Below, piece by piece: positions 24,760 to 38,849 of a stretch of 64,000 nt of DNA (its first letter is position 1; every line of letters begins with the position of its first letter). The notes under the pieces were generated by a model. The model did not search any database. It was not told where the DNA came from and saw only the letters and a list, made by a program, of their open reading frames with translations. The DNA comes from Amaranthus tricolor (Eukaryota > Streptophyta > Magnoliopsida > Caryophyllales > Amaranthaceae), in the NCBI RefSeq assembly GCF_026212465.1, contig NC_080053.1:9762028-9826027 (forward strand). Reading direction: 5' to 3'. The translations under genes were made by a program, and so were the position numbers.

Positions 24760-26417
24760 TGTAACACCCTCAAAATAGGTCGAACTATTGAAAACACCTT
24801 TAATGAAAAACATTAACCAAAACCTACTTATGCGAGTGTTACCGCCACATCTATTTTTAATAAAATAAATGTAAGGCTTAACGACTAAGAAATATCTTAA
24901 TAATTTTAAATGCAACAAAGGGTCTTACAACATAAAAGAAGACTGAAACGCAATCTATATCTATATAAAATTTAAACAACTAAAAAAAAAATTAAATTGA
25001 AATACGACTCTAATAAAAGCCATATTTCTAAGTGATCCTCACTCCTGAAAATAGTTAAGAAAATAAAACATAATTTGAGTTGAAAATAATTTTGAAAAAA
25101 AATATACATATCGCTAAGTTTAAAAGAAAAACAATTTGAGAAAACAATATATATAATATGACATAAACCAATTTATTAATTTGATATTTAATAATGACAA
25201 ACACAAAATAAATTTTTTTTTAATTTGAGGGAACGAGAACGCTAGTAGGCCGAGGCTTTACCCCTATACCTACTTCATCAAGAGGTCGTTTCCCAAATAA
25301 TTCAAGGCCAGCGAAGTATTCTCAGGAAACCCTAGTGTGCACACCCCTTCTACTTGGATCACAACAAATAGAAGGAAGACCAAACATCGTATCAAGTATC
25401 AGAAATAATAATACCTGTCGGCAGCTATACTAACCAAACAGGACAACCTGTTCATCACCCTTATACTTGGATCACAACAAATATAAGAGCTTCATTTCCC
25501 TCGTATTACACTTTACGTGATTTAATATATTTTAATAATTAGTCGCAAGCACACAAACATATAATCAAACATACATTATATATTTTATTTTATGATCATA
25601 GGTTTTCCCAAGAAAAATATATATCTCAAGAATATTCAATTGCAATATTAATATCATAATATTTTTCTCCCAAATTCAATCGCATTTAAAATCATTATTA
25701 AAATAATAATATAACTTTCATCAAAATAATAATATTATAAATATTTCTCTTTCAAATTAAACCGTATCTAATTTTGTTACTAATATAAATTTTATCAAAA
25801 TAGTAATTATAAATTCAAGTTTGACAAAAATAATAGTAAATATAATTTGAGAATATATAAAACATAATATCATACAAAATAATATCATATTAAATCATGC
25901 ATTCTATTTAAACACATTAATTATCACTTAGCACATAATATTAATGGGATAATCCTAATTAGATGGACATTGAGAATTACCTTGTCACGCGATCCTAGAC
26001 AACGTACGCTCCTGATAATCTCTGTCTACGAATCCGCTGTCTACACGAGAAAATAATATATTTTAATTTAATACCCCGATAAACCCATCGAAATAAATAA
26101 ATTAAAAGGCTCTTTTTTTTTATCAAATACAAAATGTGTAATTTGGATTGAAATTGGTAGAAAAATATTATAAAGAGATGAAATTACATACCTTTAATAT
26201 CAAAATCTTGCCTTTTCTTGATTAAATTTTAAGTAATTGGAGGATGGAGGAAGTAGTTTGTAGGAGAAAAAGGAAGTGTGAGTAATAATATGAATGAATT
26301 AAGGGTAATTGGTTTAATTTATAGTAGGTAAGTGAGGTTGTTTATAAGATTTAGAAAGAGGAGTGGGAAGTTATTTGTTAATGGGGATTTTTTTTTTAAA
26401 TTTATTTATTTATTTAC

Positions 26418-26488
<71 letters not shown>

Positions 26489-26508
26489 TTAAAAAAACAG
26501 ATGTTACA
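24760..26508 (-). mobile_element. Solo LTR, Ty3/gypsy Tekay-like
   Basis: This begins TGTAACACCCTC and ends CAGATGTTACA, an inverted TGTAACA/TGTTACA pair with TG...CA ends. The flanks are TTATG and TTATA, a likely 5-bp target duplication with one change. No internal retrotransposon genes or second LTR adjoin it, so it reads as a recombinant solo LTR of 1749 bp. A TATA-like ACTATAAATTAAACC on the minus strand (about 26310-26325) suggests minus orientation. The class rests on the TGTAACACCC terminus, common in Tekay-type chromoviruses. No protein confirms it. Confidence 0.6.
26399..26488. repeat. (TTTA)n/(TTA)n compound microsatellite
   Basis: About 56 bp of TTTA repeats passes directly into about 33 bp of TTA repeats, within the end of the solo LTR. 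Confidence 0.97.
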
Positions 26509-28020
26509 TTATAAGATTAAACAAAAAATTATGAAAATTACATATTAAAAAACTAGGTTTTAAGAAGAATAAAACAAGATCTTATATGAATAGTATTTCT
26601 TATACATGAGTCGAAATTACCAAAACAAGATTGAAGAAAAATAGTAATACTATTCAAATGTAGCGAGTATTAGAAACTGAGAAAGTACTTCATTCAGCAA
26701 AATCAAACCAAAATAACGGGGAATAGAGAAAAAGAGAGGCTAGGGTTTGGATGTTTCTCACCCCAATGAATCATTATAAGACTTTGCCTAAACTTTTCAC
26801 TTTAGCCGAAAATATTATCCTAAAACTCAACATAAGTCCCTAGTTAAGTTAAGACTAGGGATTAAAATACCATAACAGATTTCATCATTGAGTACATGAC
26901 AATATTTTAAAATAAAAATAGTTGTAAGCTGCTTTAAAATGCATAAAAAATATACAAAATGTTATAAACTTATTTTCAAAAATAAAATAATCTTTAACCC
27001 TAATGTTCTAATGTTAATATTTTAAAAAATGGTGAATAAACAAAGAAAATATTAAAGATGAATATATGAGGTTAATTAAAAATGGTGAATAAAGCCTTCC
27101 TCATATAGGCCAAATTTACGTTCGTTCTCCGTCATGGGGTACAAATAATTCTTATAATTGCTCATGCCTTTCTCTATCAAGCTTTCCAATGATGTGCACT
27201 GAGCAGCAGTAATGTAGTACAATAATTGACGACGGGATCAGGTCGCGTTTAATAAGGCATAGAAAAGTTGAAGAATCATAATATTTTGGATTATAAGATT
27301 TTGGTACTATTATACGACTTACATTTTCCCAACATTGGTTATCTTTTAATTTAGATATTACAACCATTTAGAATAGCATTTGAATTAATTGAATATCATA
27401 TGCGTTAGGATAACTCAATTTGAATTTAGGAGTAAATTTTTAATTAGCGCCTCTCAAAAAGAACATTTATCACGTGAAGATATGAGATCCAAGCAGGCCG
27501 TTTCGAAAATTTTGGTGCCTCTATGCCATTCTATCTCATAGACCCTTACATTTTATAAGAAAAAAACTTTAAATAATGATTCATGATAAAATCTCTTTCT
27601 TAATTAAAATTACAATCAAACTAGGCAATAGATTTTTGAAAAATAAATTCTGAAACAGTTAATAGAAACATAAGTTGTTAACATCTTTCTCATTGGTTCA
27701 TAGATTCTGAAACAATTAATATATTTGGCCTTTTATTATTTGTTTACTCTCGGAAAAATAGTATTTATGTATTTGAGATGATTAAAACAATAATTAAATA
27801 AATATAAAAAGGGTATTTTAGGTTTTCCTCCGAAGATAATGTACATTGTAGATCACTTTTCACATGCCAATCCACGACCATTGATCAAATCAGAGCAGGT
27901 AATACATAAAGCCGTTGATTATAGACACTGAGTTTAATCAAAGCAAAAACTACAGATCACAACAAAAATGCTAAAACAGAAGAAACAACAAAGAAGAGTA
28001 GATCTAAACACAAACACGTA
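26509..28020. other. Unassigned sequence
   Basis: I find no gene that can be supported. The frame at 27152-27367 (-) matches nothing I recognise and lacks supporting context. Confidence 0.45.
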
Positions 28021-28185
28021 ATTTAGAAAAGATTTGCATATGGCTCCGTTCTATCTCACATCTCCATCTTTGTACAAACAGGGCCTAGGAACCTGATGTA
28101 CACATCGGCCTTTATGCATGATTACAGGCAGCATTATTGCATTAGTGCTGGTTGAAGAATCATCATCCTCTCGTCGCCACAATTA
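28021..28185 (-). other. Possible terminal exon of an unrecognised gene
   Basis: Read on the minus strand, an open frame ends in LPVIMHKGRCVHQVPRPCLY and KDGDVR before a TAG. It is preceded by an acidic/Ser stretch (EDDDSSTSTN) and an AG that could be an acceptor. It is more complex in composition than its surroundings. I do not recognise the product and no upstream exons are visible. It may be a captured fragment, since CACTA-type repeats begin about 250 bp away, or a chance frame. Confidence 0.2.
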
Positions 28186-28439
28186 ATTAAACTAGATATC
28201 CTATGAATAAAAAACACACAATGATTTTTTAGACTATTTACGTTACGATATTTTATTTTATTTTATTTTATTTTTTTTGCAATTTTAGTTCCTCAATAAA
28301 TATTCCTGTGAAGTAGGAGTAATTAAATGACCAATAAATTACTTTTCAGTAATATTTATTTGGGTAATATTTAGTAAGTAAATAAAAGTTTGGAAAATAT
28401 TAATATTATCTTTGATAATATTAGTTCAACTAAAAAACT

Positions 28440-29130
28440 TGTGTCCACCGATTAGCCAATACATTTGGAATTTAGTCGATATAGCTCTATATCGACTAAA
28501 TTCCGACTATACTAGTTAGTGGATATAGAGTTGGAAGGTAAATATTAAAAATCGTAAATTTAGACGGATTTCTGACTAACTTTTAGTTGGTAGGTACTAC
28601 TTGAAAGTCCGACTGTTTTGTTTAGTAGAAATTTAGTCGATGTTCCGACTGTTTCTCTACTAAAGTTTAGTCGGAAAATCCCGACTAACTTTAAGTAGGA
28701 AACAGTCGGAAAGTATCAAAATCCAAATTTGAGTTGATTTTCCAAAAATCAGCTATTTAAATTTTAAATATTAAATTTATTTTTCGAATGTTTTCCGACT
28801 AATTATCACTAGGAAATCAGTCGAAAAAGTTAAACAGAAAATTTGAGCTGCTTGCCTACATCAACACCGCACGAAGTAGAAAGTTCTCCCTCTTAGATAC
28901 ATCGAATGTGTAGACTCCATCTTTCCACAATAGCTTCAACTCGTGTATCAATGGCTTTAGGTATAAGTCAATCTTATGTTTTGAATAGCTAGGTCCAAGG
29001 ACAATCACCATTAAAAACATATATTGGTTATTCATGCACATCAAGGGAGGAAGATGGTATGAAGTTAAAATTACAGGCGGCTAACATGAGTATTGACCCG
29101 AGCTGCCAAATGAGTTGAAACGATCTGTAC
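28440..29130 (-). mobile_element. Remnant of a second CACTA family
   Basis: At 28440-28850 there are many TTTAGTCGG/CCGACTAA motifs in both orientations, the usual form of a CACTA subterminal array, including a perfect 38-bp palindrome at 28467-28504. Immediately beyond lies a TNP2 transposase fragment (28856-29105). This suggests a deletion derivative in which the transposase core was joined to one end region. I could not identify the terminal CACTA or a target duplication. The motif differs from the GCTGCGGT array of the other two CACTA copies. Confidence 0.6.
28856..29105 (-). pseudogene. TNP2 transposase fragment (CACTA)
   Basis: About 80 codons on the minus strand. QLIWQLGSILMLAA and FIPSSLDVHE are followed by MMCMNNQYMFLMVIVLGPSY, then IDLYLKPLIHELKLLWKDGV and NFLLRAVLM. 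This is the stretch of TNP2 where related proteins read 'M(C)MK..Y.....L.SGP....IDVYL.PL..EL..LW..GV', also seen in the two large CACTA copies here but clearly diverged from them. Upstream and downstream parts of the transposase are missing, so this is a dead fragment. Confidence 0.75.
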
Positions 29131-31058
<1,928 letters not shown>

Positions 31059-31666
31059 TCTATATAATATATCAAAACAAAACACAACTGACATAAGTAA
31101 CTCAAAAATTTAATGAGGTGCCATCTTCTCATAAGATTTTTTCCCTCCTTTAAGCAAAGATGATGTCATTGAATAAGGAATAACAATGACTATAAGAATA
31201 TCAAATGTTAAAGATGATTATAAGATGATAAATTTGACATCATTAAAAACTTTAGTTGGGACTATAACATATACTAATAAATTTGAAAAACAATGTAGTA
31301 AATAATAGTGTACTAGTATGTAATAAAGATGCACATAATATTATCTTTGATATTAGATTTACAATGCACCATTGATCTATATTTATTTAAAAAAACATTC
31401 ATTCATTTACAAATTAATTATATTATTTTTAGATATATTTTGAAAAAATTCACTAAAATGCTAATTATATTATAGATATAATTTACAATGGCCCACTGTT
31501 TTATCATTATTATAATGATAACTGTACAAAAGTTTTAATTTCATTTTTCATGAATGTAATAAAATGTGTATTAAGAAATAATTTATATTAATGTTATATT
31601 ATGCCAGACTTATTCAATTTTTTTTTTTTACATAAAAAAATCGTGCATCGCACGGGGATAATCTAG
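31059..31666 (+). mobile_element. Non-autonomous Helitron, 608 bp
   Basis: The 5' end is A|TCTATATAATATATCAAAAC. Near the 3' end lies a GC hairpin, CGTGCATCGCACGG (31642-31655), followed by ATAAT and CTAG|T (31663-31667). A TC start, a hairpin about 10 bp before CTRR, and insertion between A and T are the Helitron hallmarks. The interior is AT-rich with no coding sequence. Another element with the same kind of ends lies at 56297-56698. Confidence 0.75.
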
Positions 31667-32893
31667 TAACTTACTAAAATTACTAACACCTAAATATTAG
31701 CTATTCTAATTTTGAATCAAATCTTACACTCTCCAATATACGTTTTTAATTATTAATATTTCTAATTATGCAGATTAAAAAATTATAAAAACAAGTATAT
31801 TAGAAAATTTGGGATCAAGATAATTCAATAAATATATCACATAGCTATGTTTTAACTTACATTAACGATGATAAGAAAATCGATCTGATTGATAAATAGT
31901 TTCGAAGTCAAAACAAATCTAACTAAGAAAGAAAAAGTACAAATTTTATTATCAGGAAATATAATTATATATAAAATTTTGTTATTATTATGAACAATAA
32001 TGAAAAGGCTTTCAAACTGAATAAAAATAATGTAACTTTTTGATATGAAGTATACTACTGTTCAAATTTTATAAAGTTGATATATTGTAGGTGCTTTCTT
32101 ATTTAGTTTAGTGGTGGACCTAGCTTGAAATAAGGGGTTCCATGTATAACCCCATCAAAAAAAAAAAAAAAAAAAAAATCATTTGAACTCAGAGCCTCAA
32201 GGAGTAGTAAGGAAATCAATTGGATTACGACTAAGCCATTTACATTTTCCTTGTTAAACACTGTATCCGTTATTATATAATTACACTTAATTAATTTGTT
32301 TTTCTATGCTTTTTGTAATTGCTCCAAATTCCAATAATTTGAATAAAATCTAATTCCTTAAATGCACTTTCTTATTTGAATACAATTATGATTAATATAC
32401 AATTTCAATTAACTTTAATATGAGTATGATTTTATTTAAGTATTACAAATAAATTGAATAATATTTTTGTTCTTAATTCATTCTCTTAATTTTTTTATAA
32501 TATTTAAATTTGTTGTGTAAGGCTACTTTATTAGTAAAATTATAAAATTTAAACCTGTACTACAGTTGCAAATTTTTTATAATTGAATATCGATATTCAT
32601 TATTTTTATAAAATCAGCTCACAGTTGGTTCATCTTGAATTTTCATAGTTGATATTTGGGATCCATTATTGTGTACTTGTATTGTATTATGTTCCTATCA
32701 AAAATTACAAGTTTAGTAATTCTGATGTTCTTAGATTATAGCGATACACAATATTATGGTGTTAGATTATTATATAACAAATAATACTTTAATAATTTTT
32801 GTATTACTATTACATATATTATTGATTTATTTTTTATCGAATTTGAGTTGTTGGCTTAAAAATAAAGTTACTAAAAATTTTGAATGTTCTCTT
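31667..32893. other. Unassigned AT-rich sequence
   Basis: No gene is supported. A 20-bp poly(A) at about 32159-32179 follows AAGGGGTTCCATGTATAACCCC, possibly the tail of a degraded retroposon, but no body can be defined. Confidence 0.45.
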
Positions 32894-32901
32894 TATTTCT
32901 A

Positions 32902-34029
32902 GGAAAAATTATTGTGAATAATCCAATTTATTTTTCATTACATGCCAATAATTCCGCCTTTTGAAATTTTTATAATAATTCCACCTTTGTTTTCAGTTTG
33001 TTGTCAATGAACCCTTCAAAGAAATGACCTATTATATCTGGTTACCTCTCATCTTCTTCCTTTTTAATAATAATCCAATCTATTTTCCATTACCTGTCAA
33101 TAATTCCACTTTTAAAATTTTGTTCAATAATCCAACCTTACTTTCTGTTTGTTGCAAATGGACCCTTCAAGAAACCAAATAAAATTTCTATTATTTCCCA
33201 AGCTTATGAAGTTGATCATTGCATTAATAGTAATTGTCTTTACATACATATCCCATCAATTAGTAATTTTCTTTACAAACATATCTATCCCATCAACTAG
33301 GGGAGTTCAAAAATCCAACCCGCTTGACCCGACTTGTAGACCCGCTTGACTCGACCTGCTGACCCGCTTGCTTGACTAAATGGCGTGTCAATTTTTTAAA
33401 AAATAATACAATCCCCAAACCGCCTTTATCGGGTTGGGACATGGGCTACAAAATACATTGAGTCGGGTACCCACCGACCTGTTATATATTATCTTTATCA
33501 AGTTGAAATTTGCACGTTAAAATTTTATAATCAATACAATTATAAAAAATTAATAATAGTCTAAGTTTTTCACTTCCCTTCAAAGTAAAATACCCTTTTT
33601 AATCGTTGGAAAGAGAAATCGAGTATTTTAAAAATTGTGGATTTTTATATAATAATTGAAGAGAAAATGTGTTAAAGAAATTAAAAGAGACTTAACAAGT
33701 ATGGATGAGATATGTTAGATTATTATAAACTAGTGGCAAAGAAATTGAGTATTTAGTTTCTTGAAAGGTCCATTGGCAACAAAATAAAAACAAAGGTAGG
33801 ATTATTAAAAGAAATTTAAAAGATGGGATTATTGGCAGGTAATGGGAAATATGTTTGATTATTATAAAGAAATTGAAAATAAGAGGTAACTTGATATAGC
33901 ATGTTATTTTCTAAAGGGTCTATTGGCAATGAATTGAAAGCAAAGATTGGATTATTAAAAAATTTTCAATAGGTGGGATTATTGGCAGATAATTAAAAAT
34001 AGGTTGGATTATTCACAACAATTTTTCCG
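32902..34029. mobile_element. MULE-like MITE with long TIRs (member 1)
   Basis: The ends are GGAAAAATTATTGTGAATAA and, inverted, GGAAAAATTGTTGTGAATAA. TATTTCTA flanks both sides (32894-32901 and 34030-34037). Each arm is about 300 bp and contains two tandem copies of a ~150-bp unit (AATAATCCA...TGCCAATAATTCC...AATGAACCCTTC), so the whole element folds back on itself. The centre holds no recognisable gene. The flank duplication of 8-9 bp fits hAT or Mutator superfamilies. A related element at 54546 has a 9-bp duplication, which favours Mutator-like. Confidence 0.75.
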
Positions 34030-34037
34030 TATTTCTA

Positions 34038-34510
34038 TTCCGAAACCCCATGATTTATTTTCTAGGTATGCCACTAATTTGGTTGATAATTTTGTGTTTT
34101 ATGATACTTAATATTTTCTGATTAGAATCTTTGAGCAGATTTTGTTAGTTTGGGATTATGAGATTATTTGTTTAGTTGAATTGCGAGTTTGTCTTGTTTA
34201 ATTGAGAATTACCTAATTAGGTTAGTAAGGTTGAATTAGGAATTAATATGGCTAGTTACAGTCGTTATTTTACTTTTTTATCTCAGGATTATAGGTTGGT
34301 TTTATTCAGTTTGAATAATCACTTGATTGTTTGTTAATAGTACTGTTAAAATTATGGAGTAATTATATGGATTTCGTTATAAGTTAGACTAGGGGATTGG
34401 TGGTGAGGAGCAACGCTTGGAATTAGAGTTATCTAAGCCAATCATGGTTAAATATTAAATGGGATTATGGATATTATTACTTATAAATAAAAATTACTTT
34501 AATAATGTTA
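34038..34510. other. Unassigned sequence left of the Sirevirus
   Basis: No gene is seen. It is flank of the retrotransposon at 34511. Confidence 0.5.
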
Positions 34511-36034
34511 TGAAAGTTAATAGGAGGTTGAATACTCTCTAGAGGAGGGGGGTGAATAGAGATTATGGGCGCTTAAAATTTTTATTCTGGAAGATTATCT
34601 CAAGAGATTGGGTGACCTTTCAAAAACTTTTTTCTGAGACAGTTTATAGATCGAGTAATTAAAACAATAACATATGTGCGGAAAATAAACTTAAAGAATA
34701 ACACACGATATGTTAACGAGGTTCTGTTCTAAACAACCTACTCCCCGCCTATGGGTTATCTTTTAACCCGTAGGATTTCAACACCTTTTATCAATCTGAC
34801 TTTAAGACAAACTAAAAGATCTCACTATCTTCTCTCACCACGTTCTTCCCCTTGAAGAAACGTCTTACAAGTCTCTTTAATAAATGTAAATCCCAATCTC
34901 TCAATAAAGATTAAAAGTTGAACACTTTGAAAAGTATTCTAAGTTAAGCGTATTAAACTATGAAATAATCTAACTCTTTTTAAACACTTAAGCCTATTAT
35001 AAATTGTAAGAGCTAGATGAACTAAGAATTACAACTCTTTTTAATACTTAGAGAATATTAGATTTTGAGTCAAGAGAGAAAATTGTAAGAAGAGGTGCAT
35101 CCTTAATTCTGAAATGAAGCCTTTTATATATAGATGTTACGCCTCAACATCTCCTTGAAGAGCAAGAAAGCTTCATTCGTTAATTTTGTTGATCTGGATA
35201 TTTTGTGCCAGTCTTCAAGACCTTGAGCTTTATTTCAAACTGACGTGTACTGACAGCTAAGATAATTCCGTCATTGTGTGTTGTAATTTGTTTTTAATAA
35301 CCAATGCTATGCTGTCACGTTAGTACTCATACAAGATAATGAAAACTAAGCAAAACCAGATTAATCAACGTGTAAATACTTATTCAAATTAATTCCTATT
35401 TTTAGAATTAATTCAAATTTAGTCATTTCCTATTTTTAGTATCGATTTAAATTACCATCTTATTTATAAGAAAGTCTTTAATTAGCTTAACAACATATTT
35501 AAATTCAAATATTAACGTGTACTATATATAACCAAACGTGTATTAGCTTGTACTATAGATATTTAATCATCCAAGTATTTTAAGCACATATTTTTTATAT
35601 TCAAATTCAAATATTCAAACGTTAATAACAAACCGTGTAATAATATATTCAAACTTAGTTTCAATATTTTAACTTATTGAAATAATTCAAAGTTAATTTT
35701 AATAAATCTTAACCTATTAAAATATTTCAAAGTTAATTTTTAATGAACCTTGACCTATTAAAATATTTCAAATATAATTACGAAACTAATCTTATTATAA
35801 ACGTAATCACTTTCAAGACATTGAAACTAATTTCAAGACTTATAAATTTAACCATAAGATAAACTTAGTCATTTAAGCATATTCCAATAATTCGGACTTA
35901 AACATATAATAATTATTCAGTTTATATCCAATATTATTTTAGATCAACTTAAACAACTAAATGTAATTACTTAATTTATTTGTTTAATTAATATGTGTTT
36001 TGAATTTTCAGCATTTAAGAGAGTTGAGTCTTCA
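34511..36034 (-). repeat. Sirevirus 3' LTR, 1524 bp
   Basis: Bounded by TGAAAGTTAATAGG at 34511 and GAGTTGAGTCTTCA at 36034 (TG...CA on either strand), next to a polypurine tract on the minus strand. Its first ~465 bp match 44408-44874 with scattered substitutions, including a G-run length difference. Confidence 0.85.
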
Positions 36035-36845
36035 ATCTCCCCCTTGATGAAAGTGAAAACCATATTTTCCTAAATCATATTACTAAGTTAACATGAACTG
36101 AAAAACATGATAAGAATAACAAGATATCATTAACCTGAATGTTTTCAAGACTTTGAAAACAGTTTCAAAACAAAACAGTATAAAAACAAGATAGTATAAA
36201 CCAATAAATTTTCATGCTTCTTATTATCACAAACCAATAAGGTTTCATGCTTCATTATCCATGCATGCAAACAAATATCCAATCACGATACATGCAAAGA
36301 CTTTTAAAAACAAAATGTATCATGATGTATTATGATTATCAAAATAAATATGAATATCAATAATCAACAATAATCAACAACTAAGAACATATCACCATAA
36401 ACAATAATCAGTAATTATAATTGTATCATCAAACATGTATCATCAAGTAACTATGTTTAAGAATTAAGATAAATGATCAACAAAATAAGCAACAAATCAA
36501 TAAGTATTTCTCCCTTTATTAAAATAATATCTCCCCTTTTTTAATAAAGCTAAACAGAAACAAACATGAAACATGAATGCATCCAGCAATGAACAATCAT
36601 TATCCATCATCTAGCAAAACTAATATGCAACAACAATTAACAGAGTTAACAATATGCAACATGCATGCAACACAAGCAAAACATATAAGGCATAATAATG
36701 TACATAATTTCTCCCCCTTTTTGACTTTCAACAAAAAGTAAATCAGGAGTAAATTGTTGGGATTGTTAATCAAAATAAGAAATAATTATTTGCCGAAATT
36801 TAAATTTTTTTATCAACCAAAAACAAATAAAATTACTTCCTGGAC
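36035..36845 (-). promoter_or_regulatory. Sirevirus multiple polypurine tracts
   Basis: On the minus strand AAGGGGGAGAT lies directly beside the LTR (36035-36045). Further tracts are AAAAAAGGGGAGATA (about 36528-36542), AAAGGGAGAAATA (about 36505-36517) and TCAAAAAGGGGGAGAAATT (about 36708-36726). Sireviruses are known for such repeated tracts upstream of the 3' LTR; the LTR-adjacent one would prime plus-strand synthesis. Confidence 0.75.
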
Positions 36846-38205
36846 CTAGTCTTCCTTTTGCTTGGAAGGTTTTGGTTTACCAGGGGAAGTGGTTTCTTCA
36901 ATGGTTGGTTGCATGGTCTGAATTAGGGTGGCATCAACTACATCTGGATTTTCTTCATCCTCCTTGTTATCTTCTTGCTTCTCCTCACCAACTGCCTCTT
37001 GTTCTCTAGCTTTCTCCTTTACCTCCTCCATCACAGCATCCTCTTGTGGCTCAGCAGCATTACCCTTATCAACTTCTTCTTCAACCACCACGTCTTCAAC
37101 TACCATACCTTTCATTTCTTTCATAAACGTGTCTAACATAGAAGTCAAAGTAGACATCATATCATGCAAATCAAGTAAAGAAGTTTTCATTTCACTAACC
37201 TCTAAGTCAAGAGACTGGAAGCGTGAAAGAGTGGTGTGTTCTTTGAGTTGAGGTTCAAGACGAGAGAGCCGCTTACCATGGATCTTTTGAAGATCCTCTT
37301 TTTCAGATGAAAACAAGTGTGAATATAACTCATACTTGCCATGGATTTTAAAAATTCCAAGAGGGCAAAGGATGTTGCTAGACAAAGATATAAGACCAGA
37401 TATAAGACAAAGATATAAAAATTCCAAGAGAGTAAATTAAAATGATCAAAGATCAATGTCAAAAGATTAGCATAAGGAAGTGAGCAATTACGAACATGAG
37501 AACTGCAAAAACGTATTGTTGAAAAAATGAGAGAGGCATAATCAACGCTTTTAAGAGAAGCAATTTTCCACATCAAGATTAGATAGGCATCTATGACTAA
37601 TTTACAAGAAGAGTTCCTTGAGAAGACGATTATGACAAGAAGATTAGAGGCATTGTGGATCAGTTGTTTGGTAGAAGAGAAGTCAGAATAAGAATCAAGG
37701 ATAAACATATCCTTGGCATTTTGTAGGGCCAAAATGTTTGGTGTAGAATCATCAGCAACATTTGAGAATTTTAAAAGATTGTTGATTAGGGTTTTAGAGA
37801 TAATAATCTCTTGGCCTTTAAAAAACTTCTCAAGGCCTGAAAGCCATTAATCAATGTGAATGACAAGTTACAATAAAAGATTTTCACAAGAATAGGGTAA
37901 GAAGTAGAGCCAGGATCCAAAACTTACCGGGAATTGATTGGATAAATGAAGAGCTAATCTCAAAATCTTCAAATAAGAAGAAATTGTAGTCAAGAATATC
38001 AACATATGATAATGAACGATGTTTAAATGTATCAATCCAACGACCAAAAGCAGTGTGATTCTCAAACAAGTGCTTGATGTAGGTACTTCTAAAGAAGTAA
38101 GAGGTGAGGGAATGGTCGGGGTTGGAGTTTTCTGTATTGGTGATCTTGATGTTTCACCTTTTTTAATTTTATGGCAGATCAGTTCATCTTTCTTTCGGGG
38201 CCATG
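36846..38205 (-). pseudogene. Sirevirus extra ORF (env-like position), degenerate
   Basis: Between RNase H and the polypurine tracts, minus-strand frames can be followed piecewise. Near 38200-38100 there is a Pro/Thr-rich N-terminal part (TPTPTIPSPLTS). At 38069-37884 the frame reads FENHTAFGRWIDTFKHRSLS and FLFEDFEISSSFIQ. At 37732-37202 a frame contains hydrophobic stretches. The open frame 37427-36846 holds a coiled-coil-like stretch (LDLEVSEMKTSLLDLHDMM) and a highly acidic tail (EEVDKGNAAEPQEDAV). Sireviruses often carry an extra gene here, sometimes called env-like. I see no convincing fusion or receptor features, and stops and frameshifts make this copy non-coding. The function is unknown. 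Confidence 0.5.
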
Positions 38206-38849
38206 GAAATGGTTTTAAAAGCTTGAAAAGGAAAAAGTGAAAGAGATGTGTGAGAGGGTAAAACAGAAACAGAAGAGGTGATGGAACAAGGAAAGCGTTT
38301 CATTTATTATAAAAGAAATATAGTACAATGCACTTGTACTTCATTTAATAGAGATTTGACAACATAGGGAATGCACAATGAGTGTAGCTTAACCGGTTGT
38401 AGAAATGACGTGAAGGGATGTGTGGTTTGGAAGTGTAGTCATGAACTCAATTTGATTTGAACTAAAATCATGAACAAGACTTTATTGCATGGTTGACGTC
38501 TAAAAATGTATATTAAAGAAACAATTTTATTTTAAGATAATTAAATATCCTTTATTGATTAAAGGCACTTAATTATAAATCCAATTTTTGTATATTCATA
38601 TAAGATAAATGATTTTTAAGAAATTGAAATTGAAAAAAAATTCTCAAACACATGCATAAACATACATATATAATCGCAATCAAATCATATAACTAATATG
38701 TAATGATCCCCTTTAACACATACTTGGTATTAAGTAACAATTAACATTTACTATTAAACCCTTTTACTCTTATATCATTACACCCCCTTAATTCATGCAA
38801 CATCATTTAGCATGCCAAGTTCCATACATATATATTCAAAATGGTCAGC
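38206..38849. other. Sirevirus spacer between pol and extra ORF
   Basis: About 640 bp of non-coding sequence. Nothing was recognised beyond AT-rich stretches. Confidence 0.5.
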
